64,000 bases of DNA. Source: Halichoerus grypus (Eukaryota; Chordata; Mammalia; Carnivora; Phocidae). Of the stretch, positions 13,201 to 21,330 are shown piece by piece. Numbering within the stretch: position 1 is the first letter of the stretch; each line of letters opens with the position of its first letter. The position numbers and the translations under genes are program-made. Location: assembly GCF_964656455.1 (NCBI RefSeq), contig NC_135724.1, positions 12,671,414 through 12,735,413 on the forward strand, in the 5' to 3' direction. Under the pieces are notes generated by a model. It worked only from the letters and a program-made list of their open reading frames with translations. It had not been told where the DNA came from and searched no databases.

Positions 13201-16200
13201 ATCTGCAAATCATCAGCATGAATAGAAAGAAATGTTCTGAGTATTTAGAAGGTGTCCATAGTTCTAGTTAAGAAATACACATACTTACATACAACGCAAA
13301 TTCAAAAAAATACAGCAATGCTTGGAGAAGACACTCTGCCGAGAACCTTGGTGAAAGCTTACCCTCAGTCTGACTTTCAACCCAAGAGTTGATCTCCTTT
13401 CGGATTTGTCCAGAAGCTTCCACAAAGTTAACAGACTGCGGTTCTGCACCGAAGTATGTTTTCATGTCTTCTAAATATTTCTGGAAGATATAGGTAAAAA
13501 TCTCCTTTTGTAGAGTGTCCAAAACTGAGAAATCAAGTCTATCAATGGACAGTTGCAAACCCCCACCCCGTTGCCCCCTTCTGTCTTTTTCATACTCCCA
13601 TTTTGGTCGAAAATGAAACACTCCCCTCTTTAAAGTTAACTGGGCACAAACTAGCCGTGCAGAAGTCCAAGTGTGGAGGAAGGCCTGTCTCCCACAGTTC
13701 TGGGGCTCCCACACCCTCCCCTATTTTTTTAAGTAGGCTCTACACCCAGCGTGGAGCCCACCATGGGGCTTGAACTCACAACCCCGAGACCAAGACTCAG
13801 ACACTGAATGGACTGAGCCACCCAAACACCCCTACTCTCTCCTATGTTTATTCATGCCTGTGAAATGGGGCTGGAATGAAAAGGGAGAGAACTCTAGGAG
13901 TCCCAGGACTGTCTCCAGTTACTAAGATGTGTTGGCAGTTGCACTTGGCTTTCTCCAGCAGAGCTGGAACCAAAGTGAGGCCTATGGGTCCAGGAGACAC
14001 CTGCTGTGGACTCTAAGCACCCAAGAACCTGTGGAGGGCCCCTGAGGAGAGCTATACGCTGCCCTGAAAACTGATTGCTAAGCATGGCTGTCTGAGGGAA
14101 GAAAGCTGGCCTCGTCCTCCAGCCCTTTGATGTCCCTCCTCGTGGCAGTCATCAGAAGTGGGCTTGCGAGGGCACCTGCTGTCCTCAGGACAGCTGTCGT
14201 ACTCCTTCGGTTTATTACTTGCTGGAGGAATTGTGTGCAGTAAAACGTGGTGAGTTAATTCAGCCTCCAGGCAATGGTTTGAAGACTAGGAAGTCTAAGC
14301 TCTGTAGAAATTATAATCCAGTGAAAAAGGAAGGCTTAAAGATTCATCAGGCACCATTCCCTGGGTTGACTCATGAGTTCTGATCAACCTCTCCGAGCAC
14401 AGCCAGGGCTTCTCAGGGCTTGTGGACATTTTAAAAGATGTCTCATTTTGTACCTCTGTGTCCTTCTCATCTCTAAGTGCCCGCCCCACTCAAATACCTC
14501 CTACTTCCGGACCAAACCCAAACACACAAGACTACCAGTAATAGAAATGTCTTTAAGGCCTCATTTGGATGCTTTTCTGCCTTTAGTCATAGCCAAGCCC
14601 AAGTCCTGAACTCCCCGAATTCACTGGCTATGGGCAGGGACAGCACTGCTTGATATCATAAGATAGCGTTATCTTTTCTATGGCTGTCCCTCTACCCTAT
14701 CCAATTTCCTTGCTCTTTGCCCACTGGGCACTTGGGTCCTCCTGCTCTCTTATGACATGAGATGTGATGGACTAACGGGAAAGTCGGTGCTTGGCTTGGT
14801 TCAGGGTGGACCACTCTGAGGAGCCCTTGAATCTGAACTGAGGACGAAAGCATGGTCTGCATTGTGGGGTCTTAACCATCCGAGAAGGGGAGAAGGTGAT
14901 ATTATCCCATGTTAAGGGTCTTTCCTAAAGTCTCTAAAGTCATGCTGTGAGATGACTCGTCTGATCCCAAAGTCAGGTTTGCTCTTGAGTACAAGTCTCC
15001 AGCTGCACTCGCAGGACCAGCTCTGCCCCCTGCTCCTGCAGGTTGACCCTACTGAGTTACTCTGCATCTTCTGCTCCATTCCCCGTGAAACAAATGCTAA
15101 CCCAGAGACCACGCAAACCACATTTCTGTACCTGTTTACCGGCCGAGGTGGACCCCTTCATTCTGAGCATAAAGATCTGATCACTAGGTCTGGCTTGAGA
15201 CCCATTATTGGTTTCCTTTACTAGACACCTATTGGTGGTCTAAATGATTGTTTACCAGAAATGCTGACCCCATACATGAACATTGTCCCCGGGATCTCTA
15301 GAGAAATGTACAAAGAGTTTACTGATTGGTCTCACATGCCTCTTTCTTTCCCATCAGCTTAACACGACATGTTTGCACTTACAGTGTGAAATGGGTAGGT
15401 TTTCTCTCCATATATCCTGTTGGCTGTTTTAAGTATGCAAGCCTTGCTGGGATGGTTGATTTCTGAGATAAGTGTCTGGAAGTGAGAGTGTATTTCTTCA
15501 ACCTTACCCAAACTGAATTCCTTTGAAAGAAAAGGGATTAGTCAAACAGTCAAATAAAAACACTGAACAAGAACTAGCTATAAATGAACAACCTATATCT
15601 CAATGAAATGATTTGGTGTACTGCAAACAAAAGCTGAAATCAATTGCATGGTAGACAAAAAATGTTTTCTTTAATGTTAGCAGCGCAAGAATTTACAAGT
15701 TCTTAGGGCATCGTTTTCTTCACATTTAGTTTGTAAAGGCAAGAACAAGTTTGAAGGTGGGGCAGTTTTGAAGGGGAAAAAAGATGGAGAGAGATAAAGG
15801 GAAAGAATACGACCCTTCCAAAAAGCATACACGTTTTTGTATTTTGAAAAATTTTCTATAGTTTGATGATATTTTTTCTCAGAGACATTCCCTATCAAAG
15901 TTTGCTTAAATCAGCCACTAAAATACATATACTGCAAGTGTTTTCTCCTTATCAAATGTGTATTCAAAATAAGACATACCGTCTTTCTTTTCTTCTCACT
16001 TTCAGGACAAGATTTGATGTCCTGGTCTCTGCTAAACTGAAGCACCTGTCATTTCAATAAAAGGCAATATGTGAACATACTTTGCGAAGACGTAACCATC
16101 TGAAATACTCATCAGCAAATACAAGTCAGTTGTTCACTTCACTACAGAGCATATAATTAATTACCAGAGGGGTTCTGATTTCACTTAAATGATGTGTTAA

Positions 16201-18311
16201 CTGGATGGATGGAGTAAGTTGACAGCAACCTTTAAATAAATTTTTTAAGCTCCTGTTTAAGTAGCTGGTCTCTTTATTCTTATACTCTTTATAGGACATT
16301 CGAAATGATGTTGGGAAGATCCTTAGAGGTAAAAATCTCTTGTATTCCATGTATTATTTTTTTTATCTACGGTTGTTTTGAAAACTAGGTGTTCAATTGA
16401 GAGCATCATTTAGACGATTTAAGCATAAGCCACTATTGCTCCAATTATCTATAAAATTCAGGGATTTTAGTTGTTTATTCTAGTTAAGTGTTTCACGTCT
16501 CATTGTCTACCCCACTTGACAGTTAGAGACACATTCTTTGTGTTCACCGTAGCATTTCATTTGGAAGTTAACAAGAAGGAGGTGGACATGCTTGCTTCCC
16601 CTGAATTGTACAACAGTAGAAAATGAGGTGATAATCCCATCTCCCACAGCCTGGACCCACCTCACAATGAGGAATAAAGTCTGGTTTACCAAAGCTCGTG
16701 CTGACTGACACCCAGTGACAGACAGGGGTACATGAGCAACTCAGTCTCCATTGCATAGTGTTGCTATTGATATGTAAATAGCATTTAAATAAGGCAAGGG
16801 CAAGGAACACACAGCAATATATTTATATGAAATGGACCCAAGTTGGAATCCATCTAAGATTGTCTATCATATTAACAGTTAAGCCTTTTAATACTTAACC
16901 AGTTATTAACTAGGGGTGAACCAGGATTTTGTTGTTGTTTGAAACTATACAGTATCTTGTGAACTAAAAGAATAAGGGTGACATCCTAGGCCCAAGCTGA
17001 CAGAAGATAAATTCTGCCTATTTCGTTCAGAACTACTGGCAGTGCTGTTTTCTGTATTTTGCCCAAAGGGCGCCACCTTGAGTGGAAATTCTATCACTTG
17101 GCCTTTTGATTATTGCATGATTTAGGGCTGGATTTACTCTTTTCTATTTCTATTTTAAAACAGACACACATATATTTATATGTGTGCACACATGCACACA
17201 TACACACATGGCTTTTTAAACTATAATTTTGCTATCTATGGTTCTACTTTTGCGTGCACGTGGGCGTGTGCACACACACGCACAATGCTTTGAAGATGCT
17301 TACAGCAAATCAATAATTGTTCATACAGTACTATTGTTTTGTTATTTTAATGCTCTCAATGGGTTCTTTACATTCATCCAGACAACCAGAGATTGAACAC
17401 AGAAACAACCAAACAAAGCACAAAGAACAGGATTCACTTGATTTTTCTATTTGTGTCTTCAAGAAAATCCTTCTGAGATTGGAAAGACGATGACTAATTA
17501 TTATTTAAAGTATGAGCCATTCAAAAACGATACGATATCACTCATACATGGAATTTAAGGAGCAAAACAAATGAACAAAGAAAAACGAGGCAAGGGAAAA
17601 AGCAGACTCTTGACTAGAGAGAACAAAGAGAGGGTAGCCAGAAGGGTGGTGGGTGGGGGGATGGGGGAAATAGATGAAGGGGATTAAGAGCTCACTTATC
17701 ATGATGAGCTCTGAGTAAATCACAGAAGTGTTGAATCATTGTATTGTACACCTGAAACTAATATAACACTGTATGTTAACTTCACTGGAATTAAAATTTA
17801 AAAATAAAATAAAGTATGAGCCATTACTTCTTGAAATGTATTAATAATCAAACTAAATTTTTTTTTTGGTGCTGAACCAAACTCAACAACCTTATCTTCT
17901 CTCCATTTGATCTTGCTAGGGAACATGGGCTCTTAGGTGGTTTTTAAGCAGCGATTTTTCCAGTTGATTCTCTTTCCCAGACGTCTTTTTACGGCCTAAA
18001 AAAATGTTTAAGTGTATTTTTTGTTTTGAAGGATATGGCTGTAAAATGTAAGCTATGCAGACTTCAGGAAGCAAATGATATTAACAGCTAAAGAGAGCCC
18101 TCTGTTTAAAGGCCACAGAAGACGCTTGACCTCTCCCGCTCACCTGGGCCATCTGGGAGGCCGTTGTACCTCCGGTGCCGAAATACACCATAGCCAACGA
18201 GGTCGAGATGCCCCAGGGAGAAAAGAAAATATTTTTGCCCTCAGCCGATTCAGCCAGCTTTTTGCTGAAGTCCAGGGCAAATCGGTTGATTGATTTGGCT
18301 AGAGGGTCCAT
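886..18311 (-). CDS. SERPINB10: SERPINB10 (bomapin), complete coding region in 7 exons
   Basis: An intracellular clade B serpin; in human it is a myeloid/bone-marrow nuclear protein that inhibits trypsin-like proteases such as thrombin and trypsin. Coding exons on the minus strand are 18144-18311, 15980-16045, 15383-15520, 13363-13480, 6103-6245, 2911-3066 and 889-1290, with the TAG stop at 886-888. They sum to 1191 bases, 397 residues, the length I recall for the human protein. Every junction has GT donor and AG acceptor, and phases agree. Visible features are the KKRK nuclear-localisation motif at residues 74-77 in the CD loop, the hinge [14 protein letters not shown], predicted P1 Arg362 (P1' Thr), and the serpin signature [10 protein letters not shown]. 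There is no signal peptide, as is usual for ov-serpins. No frameshift or internal stop was seen. A 5' non-coding exon upstream of 18320 must exist but I could not locate it. The identity is from recalled similarity to the human protein and is very secure. Confidence 0.96.
1291..2910 (-). other. SERPINB10 last intron, no feature seen
   Basis: This is AT-rich intronic sequence between the exons for residues 212-263 and 264-397. No coding or structural signal was recognised. Confidence 0.6.
2911..3066 (-). CDS. SERPINB10: SERPINB10 exon (residues 212-263)
   Basis: This exon has 156 bases, in phase 0 at both ends, and runs [15 protein letters not shown] to [10 protein letters not shown]. The donor GTACTG starts at 2910 and is weaker than consensus. 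The acceptor AG is at 3067-3068. A second AG two bases downstream (3066-3065) would shift the frame, so the upstream AG is chosen. Confidence 0.93.
3462..4556 (+). mobile_element. old L1 3' end (ORF2 tail plus 3' UTR)
   Basis: The segment reads ORF2-derived text in degraded form (TATCTGATAAAGGACTGGTAT, GGAAGCAGCCAAGATG, TGGAATATTATTCAAC). It then reads a long L1M-type 3' UTR ending near GCTCTTTAAAAAAGTTTATT. Stops and indels are frequent, so it is inactive. It sits inside a SERPINB10 intron. Confidence 0.8.
4557..6102. other. SERPINB10 intron, no feature seen
   Basis: Intron sequence between the L1 relic and the exon for residues 164-211. It has no recognised gene or repeat, apart from a short GA-rich run near 4910-4960. 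Confidence 0.5.
6103..6245 (-). CDS. SERPINB10: SERPINB10 exon (residues 164-211)
   Basis: This exon has 143 bases and runs [13 protein letters not shown] to EKPFRINK. The acceptor TTCTTGTAG ends at 6246 and the donor GTAAAA starts at 6102. It contains the conserved serpin breach/shutter segment [18 protein letters not shown]. Confidence 0.95.
6592..7086 (+). mobile_element. MaLR-type LTR (MLT1/MST-like)
   Basis: It shows the diagnostic text order of this family: GTATCCCCCCAGAAAGG, TTATTTGGAAATAGGGTCT, AAGTTAAGATGAGGTCAT, CTTGATTTCAGACT, GGAACTGTGGGAGAATA and the final CAGCCCTAGGCCACCAATACA. It appears to be a solitary LTR. The exact subfamily is not certain. Confidence 0.75.
7370..7870. repeat. 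unclassified old interspersed repeat, possibly L1M-derived
   Basis: Phrases such as GAACCCTGGTTATTTT and AGAAATCAAGATGTGGAAG resemble a common old mammalian repeat that I place loosely with L1M 5' regions. Orientation and family are unsure. A T-homopolymer lies at 7730-7743. Confidence 0.35.
8447..8602 (+). mobile_element. MER5A-like hAT DNA transposon remnant
   Basis: The phrases AGAATCACCTGAGGATTAAG, GATGCCTGAGCCTCAC and GAGAGCCACTGGTTTGG follow the MER5A consensus order, ending in a CACTGGTT-type terminus. Non-autonomous and ancient. Confidence 0.7.
8620..8820 (-). mobile_element. Can-SINE, arctoid-like, with target-site duplication
   Basis: On the minus strand this reads a head GGGACGCCTGGGTGGCTCAG, an internal GATCATGACCTGAGCC complement, a CT-rich body and an A-rich tail. 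The flanking direct repeat TCTAATGGTCTT occurs at 8612-8623 and again at 8821-8832. It lies in the SERPINB10 intron between residues 163 and 164. The close match to the consensus and the perfect duplication suggest a fairly recent insertion. Confidence 0.9.
9336..9432 (+). mobile_element. MER5-like fragment
   Basis: ATCAGAAGCACCTGTGCAGC, then CTTCTAGAGATTCCAGTGGA and GATCTGAGGTATGACTTGG, follow the MER5A interior order. Diverged and partial. Confidence 0.5.
9433..11340. other. SERPINB10 intron, no named feature
   Basis: This intronic stretch contains no ORF or splice-flanked exon that matches a serpin. No repeat could be confidently named. Confidence 0.5.
11352..12432 (+). mobile_element. 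5'-truncated carnivore L1 (ORF2 C-terminus plus 3' UTR)
   Basis: The + strand begins within ORF2 (TGGGACTTCATCAAGATAAA). It encodes [20 protein letters not shown] and, after a frameshift near 11740, [16 protein letters not shown], the usual ORF2 C-terminal text. The L1 3' UTR follows (GAACACACTGAGGGTC, GTGATGAGCACCGGGTTG), then an A-rich tail. The frameshift makes it inactive. It sits in the largest SERPINB10 intron. Confidence 0.9.
12433..13362. other. SERPINB10 intron, no feature seen
   Basis: Between the L1 tail and the exon for residues 125-164 no gene or clear repeat was recognised. Confidence 0.5.
13363..13480 (-). CDS. SERPINB10: SERPINB10 exon (residues 125-164)
   Basis: This exon has 118 bases and runs [15 protein letters not shown] to WVESQTEG. 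The acceptor TATCTTCCAG ends at 13481 and the donor GTAAGC starts at 13362. It ends in phase 1, splitting the Gly164 codon with the next exon, as in other ov-serpins. Confidence 0.95.
13722..13832 (-). repeat. partial Can-SINE
   Basis: Reading the minus strand, the element starts GGGGTGTTTGGGTGGCTCAG and continues through the tRNA-related half to a run of A. It is about half of a full SINE. Confidence 0.8.
13833..15382. other. SERPINB10 intron, no feature seen
   Basis: Short ORFs occur by chance on both strands. None has serpin similarity or splice context. Confidence 0.5.
15383..15520 (-). CDS. SERPINB10: SERPINB10 exon (residues 79-124)
   Basis: This exon has 138 bases, in phase 0 at both ends. 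The acceptor TTTCAAAG ends at 15521 and the donor GTAAGT starts at 15382. It encodes [15 protein letters not shown] to GEKTYPFHT. The segment [11 protein letters not shown], around residues 98-108, differs most from the human protein as I recall it. Confidence 0.93.
15980..16045 (-). CDS. SERPINB10: SERPINB10 CD-loop exon (residues 57-78)
   Basis: This 66-base exon runs VLQFSRDQD to EKKRKT. The acceptor is at 16046-16047 and the donor GTATGT starts at 15979. It holds the KKRK motif (residues 74-77) that I recall as the bomapin nuclear-localisation signal. It is too short for a usual ORF scan and was found by matching exon length and phase between its neighbours. Confidence 0.93.
17163..17285. 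repeat. CA/TG-rich microsatellite patch
   Basis: Interrupted (CA)n and (TG)n tracts occur around 17163-17210 and 17252-17285, separated by unique sequence, in a SERPINB10 intron. Confidence 0.7.
17522..17810 (+). mobile_element. 5'-truncated L1 3' UTR insertion with 15-bp target-site duplication
   Basis: The insert starts CAAAAACGATACGATATCAC, carries the carnivore L1 3' UTR (CACCTGAAACTAATATAACA) and ends in an A-rich tail. The flanking repeat AAAGTATGAGCCATT is at 17507-17521 and 17811-17825. It lies in the SERPINB10 intron between residues 56 and 57. Confidence 0.92.
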
Positions 18312-18320
18312 TGGGAAAAC
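18144..18320 (-). CDS. SERPINB10: SERPINB10 first coding exon (residues 1-56)
   Basis: The acceptor AG lies at 18321-18322 after a T-rich tract, followed by 9 bases of 5' UTR and the ATG at 18309-18311. The exon encodes [15 protein letters not shown] through TTASQMAQ (helix A and strand 6B region) and ends in phase 0 at donor GTGAGC (18143-18138). The translated part is 18144-18311. Confidence 0.95.
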
Positions 18321-18504
18321 CTAAGAAAAATAAAGCAGAGATGGAAACTTGTTAATAATCTTTTCCACTTATTTTACTTTTGGCTGATACAACTATCTTC
18401 TTTAATCACCCCTTCTTGAAATGACCAAAATTTATATGATCTAATCCGATTTTATAGCATATATGTAATGTATATATTTCCATTCATCCTTATATGTGTA
18501 CCTA

Positions 18505-18650
18505 TTCATAACAGCCAAATAGACTGTGGGAAAATTCCACACCAACATTATTAGTTTACATATTAGAAAACTGAAGTCCAGAGAGTTTAAGGAAATTGCT
18601 CAAATTTTAGTGATAAGGCACAGCAGAGAACAATTGGGTGATAGTCAGTC
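18505..18650 (-). repeat. MIR-like fragment
   Basis: The text TATTAGAAAACTGAAGTCCA with GAGAGTTTAAGGAAATTGCT is the reverse of the MIR core (gastrula-to-tail side). Diverged. Confidence 0.45.
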
Positions 18651-18854
18651 GGCAGCTCCTTGTTGAGAAAATCACAATAAACATGGCAGTGGAACCAGGT
18701 CTCGTCAAGGTCAGCCCTGTGCTTCTCAATGCACTGCTGAGTTTATACGGTACATGAGAAATCACTAGACATTTTTTCAAGAAACGTTGTGCTTTTTCTC
18801 ACTTATCTATCACCCATATTTTTGTACTTTTTAACCTTATTTATTCATTCATGC

Positions 18855-19165
18855 CTTTAGCTATGATATTCTTTGTTCCTGGAATGCTTTGATCCTCCTT
18901 TACTCTATTGAAATCCAATTCTGTGCAAGTTTCTGTTTTTCTTTAGGAGCTTTTCCTGATCTCTTATGTGCAGAGGAGTAAGTCCCACAATATCATTTTT
19001 GCCCCCTATTTACATTTATCCCACTGCTAGTTCTGTCTTCATATGCTTATATCTTTCCAACTCCAGGGTAAGTTTCTTGATAGTAAAATTTTCTGTATCT
19101 CCAACAACACCTTGTTCAGGACTTTACACAAAATGGATGCTTATAAATACTTGTTTATTACTTTT
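18855..19165 (-). repeat. L2-like fragment
   Basis: GGAATGCTTTGATCCTCC, CTAGTTCTGTCTTCATATG and GTAAGTTTCTTGATAGTAAA follow the order of the reverse complement of the L2 3' end. Low identity. Confidence 0.4.
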
Positions 19166-19418
19166 TTACAATGTTCATTGTTTGGGCTCCAGCTGCCATT
19201 TTTTAATTACTTAAACTTAAAACCATACACAGTTTAGTGGGAAATGCTCATAGAGAAGTAGGGAAGTCAAGGCTCTTTGCCCTTATTCTCACTCACTTGG
19301 GACCCTGAAACTGGTCTTCTTGAACAAAAAACTCAGTTTTACTCATTTAAAAAAAATTATATTCAACCTCTAAATTTCACCTCTAATTACCCAACATTTT
19401 CAGTCTTTTAAGAAATAA

Positions 19419-19497
19419 CTACTTCAATAGAAGAAAGAAATAACTACTATCAAAGAAATCAAAGAAATAACTACTATCAAAGAAATAACTACTTTAA
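19419..19497. repeat. short degenerate tandem repeat
   Basis: Four copies of a unit containing AAGAAATAACTACT, spaced about 20-26 bases, with intervening ATCAAAGAAATCAA. It looks like local slippage. Confidence 0.75.
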
Positions 19498-19714
19498 TCT
19501 GATGTCCTTTTATCACCAAATAATCACTGACTGGTTAAATGATTAAAAATAAATCAACTTCCTAGACCTAGAATTTCCCATTAGTGCCAATTTGTATAGA
19601 ACTTCATCTTATACTGATATCACCTGGCCCTCAGAGCTTTAGAAAGGTCAGGAGTTCTCTCTGGTCAAATAGTTGAATCAAGGGAGAGGCATGTGTAGGC
19701 CAAGTTTTGGTTTC

Positions 19715-19890
19715 TTTCTTTTTTAAGATTTTATTTATTTATTCATGAGAGACAGAGAGAGGCAGAGGCAGAGGGAGAAGCAGGCTCCCTGCTGAGCAGG
19801 AAGCCTGACGCCAGACTCCATCCCAGGGTCCCGGGATCATGACCTGAGCTGAAGGCAGATGCTTAACCATCTGAGCCACCCAGGCACCCC
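19715..19890 (-). mobile_element. Can-SINE with 14-bp target-site duplication
   Basis: On the minus strand it runs from GGGGTGCCTGGGTGGCTCAG to an A-rich tail with AAATAAATAAAATC. The repeat CAAGTTTTGGTTTC flanks it at 19701-19714 and 19891-19904. It lies about 1.4 kb upstream of the first SERPINB10 coding exon. Confidence 0.92.
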
Positions 19891-20789
19891 CAAGTTTTGG
19901 TTTCATTATGAATTGGATTAACAGTGATCCTGCTGAAATCCCTCCTAACCATAGGCTTGCACTTAGTCAAAGACCTTCCCCCTTTAAGTCCTGCTTCAGT
20001 TGTAGTTACTGCCTATTGCTGAAGATGATGATAATCCTAGGCTAATATTATTTGACTAAAGAAAAAACAACTCTAGTTTTGTAGTAAGTCTACACCCTCA
20101 CAAAATGTTCGAAACTTGCCAGTATGGATTTTTTTCTTGATAAATCCAGTGCCATCTTGGAAATAACCTCCTTAATCTCTTTACAGCTATATTCATTCAA
20201 ATGATGCTTGTTTACTGCCTATATATATTAAACTTTATCTCTTTAGAATTCATGAATTACATTCATATGGAAAATGCCTGGCTCCTCAAAACCATACTAA
20301 CCATGAAGGGAGGAGAAAGTAATATCTTAGGGCCTGAGATTTTTATCTTTCTACCTATGTTTATGGTTATTCTAGAGTTTAATTACTTATAACAAATTCC
20401 TGAAAACAAGAGTTTTATCTAATGAAAGAGCTAATTACTTGTGGAAAGTTAATATCCGGTTATCTTCAGCTTCATTGTCTTGTTAATATCATCATTAATA
20501 TATGAGGTATTGCCCAGAACATAAAAGAACAATTCCTGCCATTTTTTTTTTTTACAAAAAATTTATAGAAATGCTAACCCATTGGTAAAATTTAATCCAA
20601 GAGTGAAAAGTGCCTTCTGAAGGATGCAGAATTTTAGGATGATGTTTTACAGGAAATAATTTATCCATACAAGAGTTAGACAATGCTTTTTTTCAGAGAA
20701 GATTATAAATGTCTAGATCAGAAACCTACTATGCCATTTTCAGAATAAATTGTACTTTGCAGTTTTCAGGAGTTACAGATGTGTCAGTT

Positions 20790-21058
20790 TATATATATAT
20801 ATATATACACATATATATGTATATATATATACACACACACACATATATATGTATATATATATACACACACACACATATATATGTATATATATATACACAC
20901 ACACACATATATATGTATATATATATACACACACACACATATATATGTATATATATATACACACACACACATATATATGTATATATATATACACACACAC
21001 ACATATATATGTATATATATATACACACACACACATATATATGTATATATATATATAC
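20790..21058. repeat. 32-bp higher-order (AC)n/(AT)n minisatellite
   Basis: After an AT-rich lead, a 32-base unit made of an ACACACACACAC block, an AT block, one G and another AT block repeats about seven times with almost no variation (phase starts at 20831, 20863, 20895 and so on). All long open frames here are low-complexity translations of this repeat and are not genes. Confidence 0.95.
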
Positions 21059-21214
21059 GTAATACTACAAATATATATATGTAAAATATGTAAAATTTCA
21101 ATCTCTCAAGGGCTTAGGGGAAAAACTGGAGAACTATGAAAGTAATAAAAGGATACTGTCATTCATCAAAATGTCACATCATAGACACACATAGTCCCAA
21201 AGAAGCTTGGAGTC

Positions 21215-21330
21215 CCCTCTAGTCCAATTGTCTTGTTTTATCTACTAGGAAACTAAGGCCCAGAGAGTTTAAATGTGCTGCCCAATGTGCACAGCTAGCT
21301 AAGAGCAAAGTGCTCACTGCAATCACATTC
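21215..21330 (-). repeat. MIR-like fragment
   Basis: CTAGGAAACTAAGGCCCAGA followed by GAGTTTAAATGTGCTGCCC and CACAGCTAGCTAAG is the reverse MIR core. Confidence 0.55.

Noticed and set aside
20790..21058. Regular 32-bp repeats as a CRISPR array
   Set aside because: The units abut without spacers, are low complexity, and the genome is mammalian.
20709..21139. Long open frames on both strands (Tyr/Ile/His/Thr or Cys/Val-rich)
   Set aside because: They are translations of the AT/AC simple repeat in all frames.
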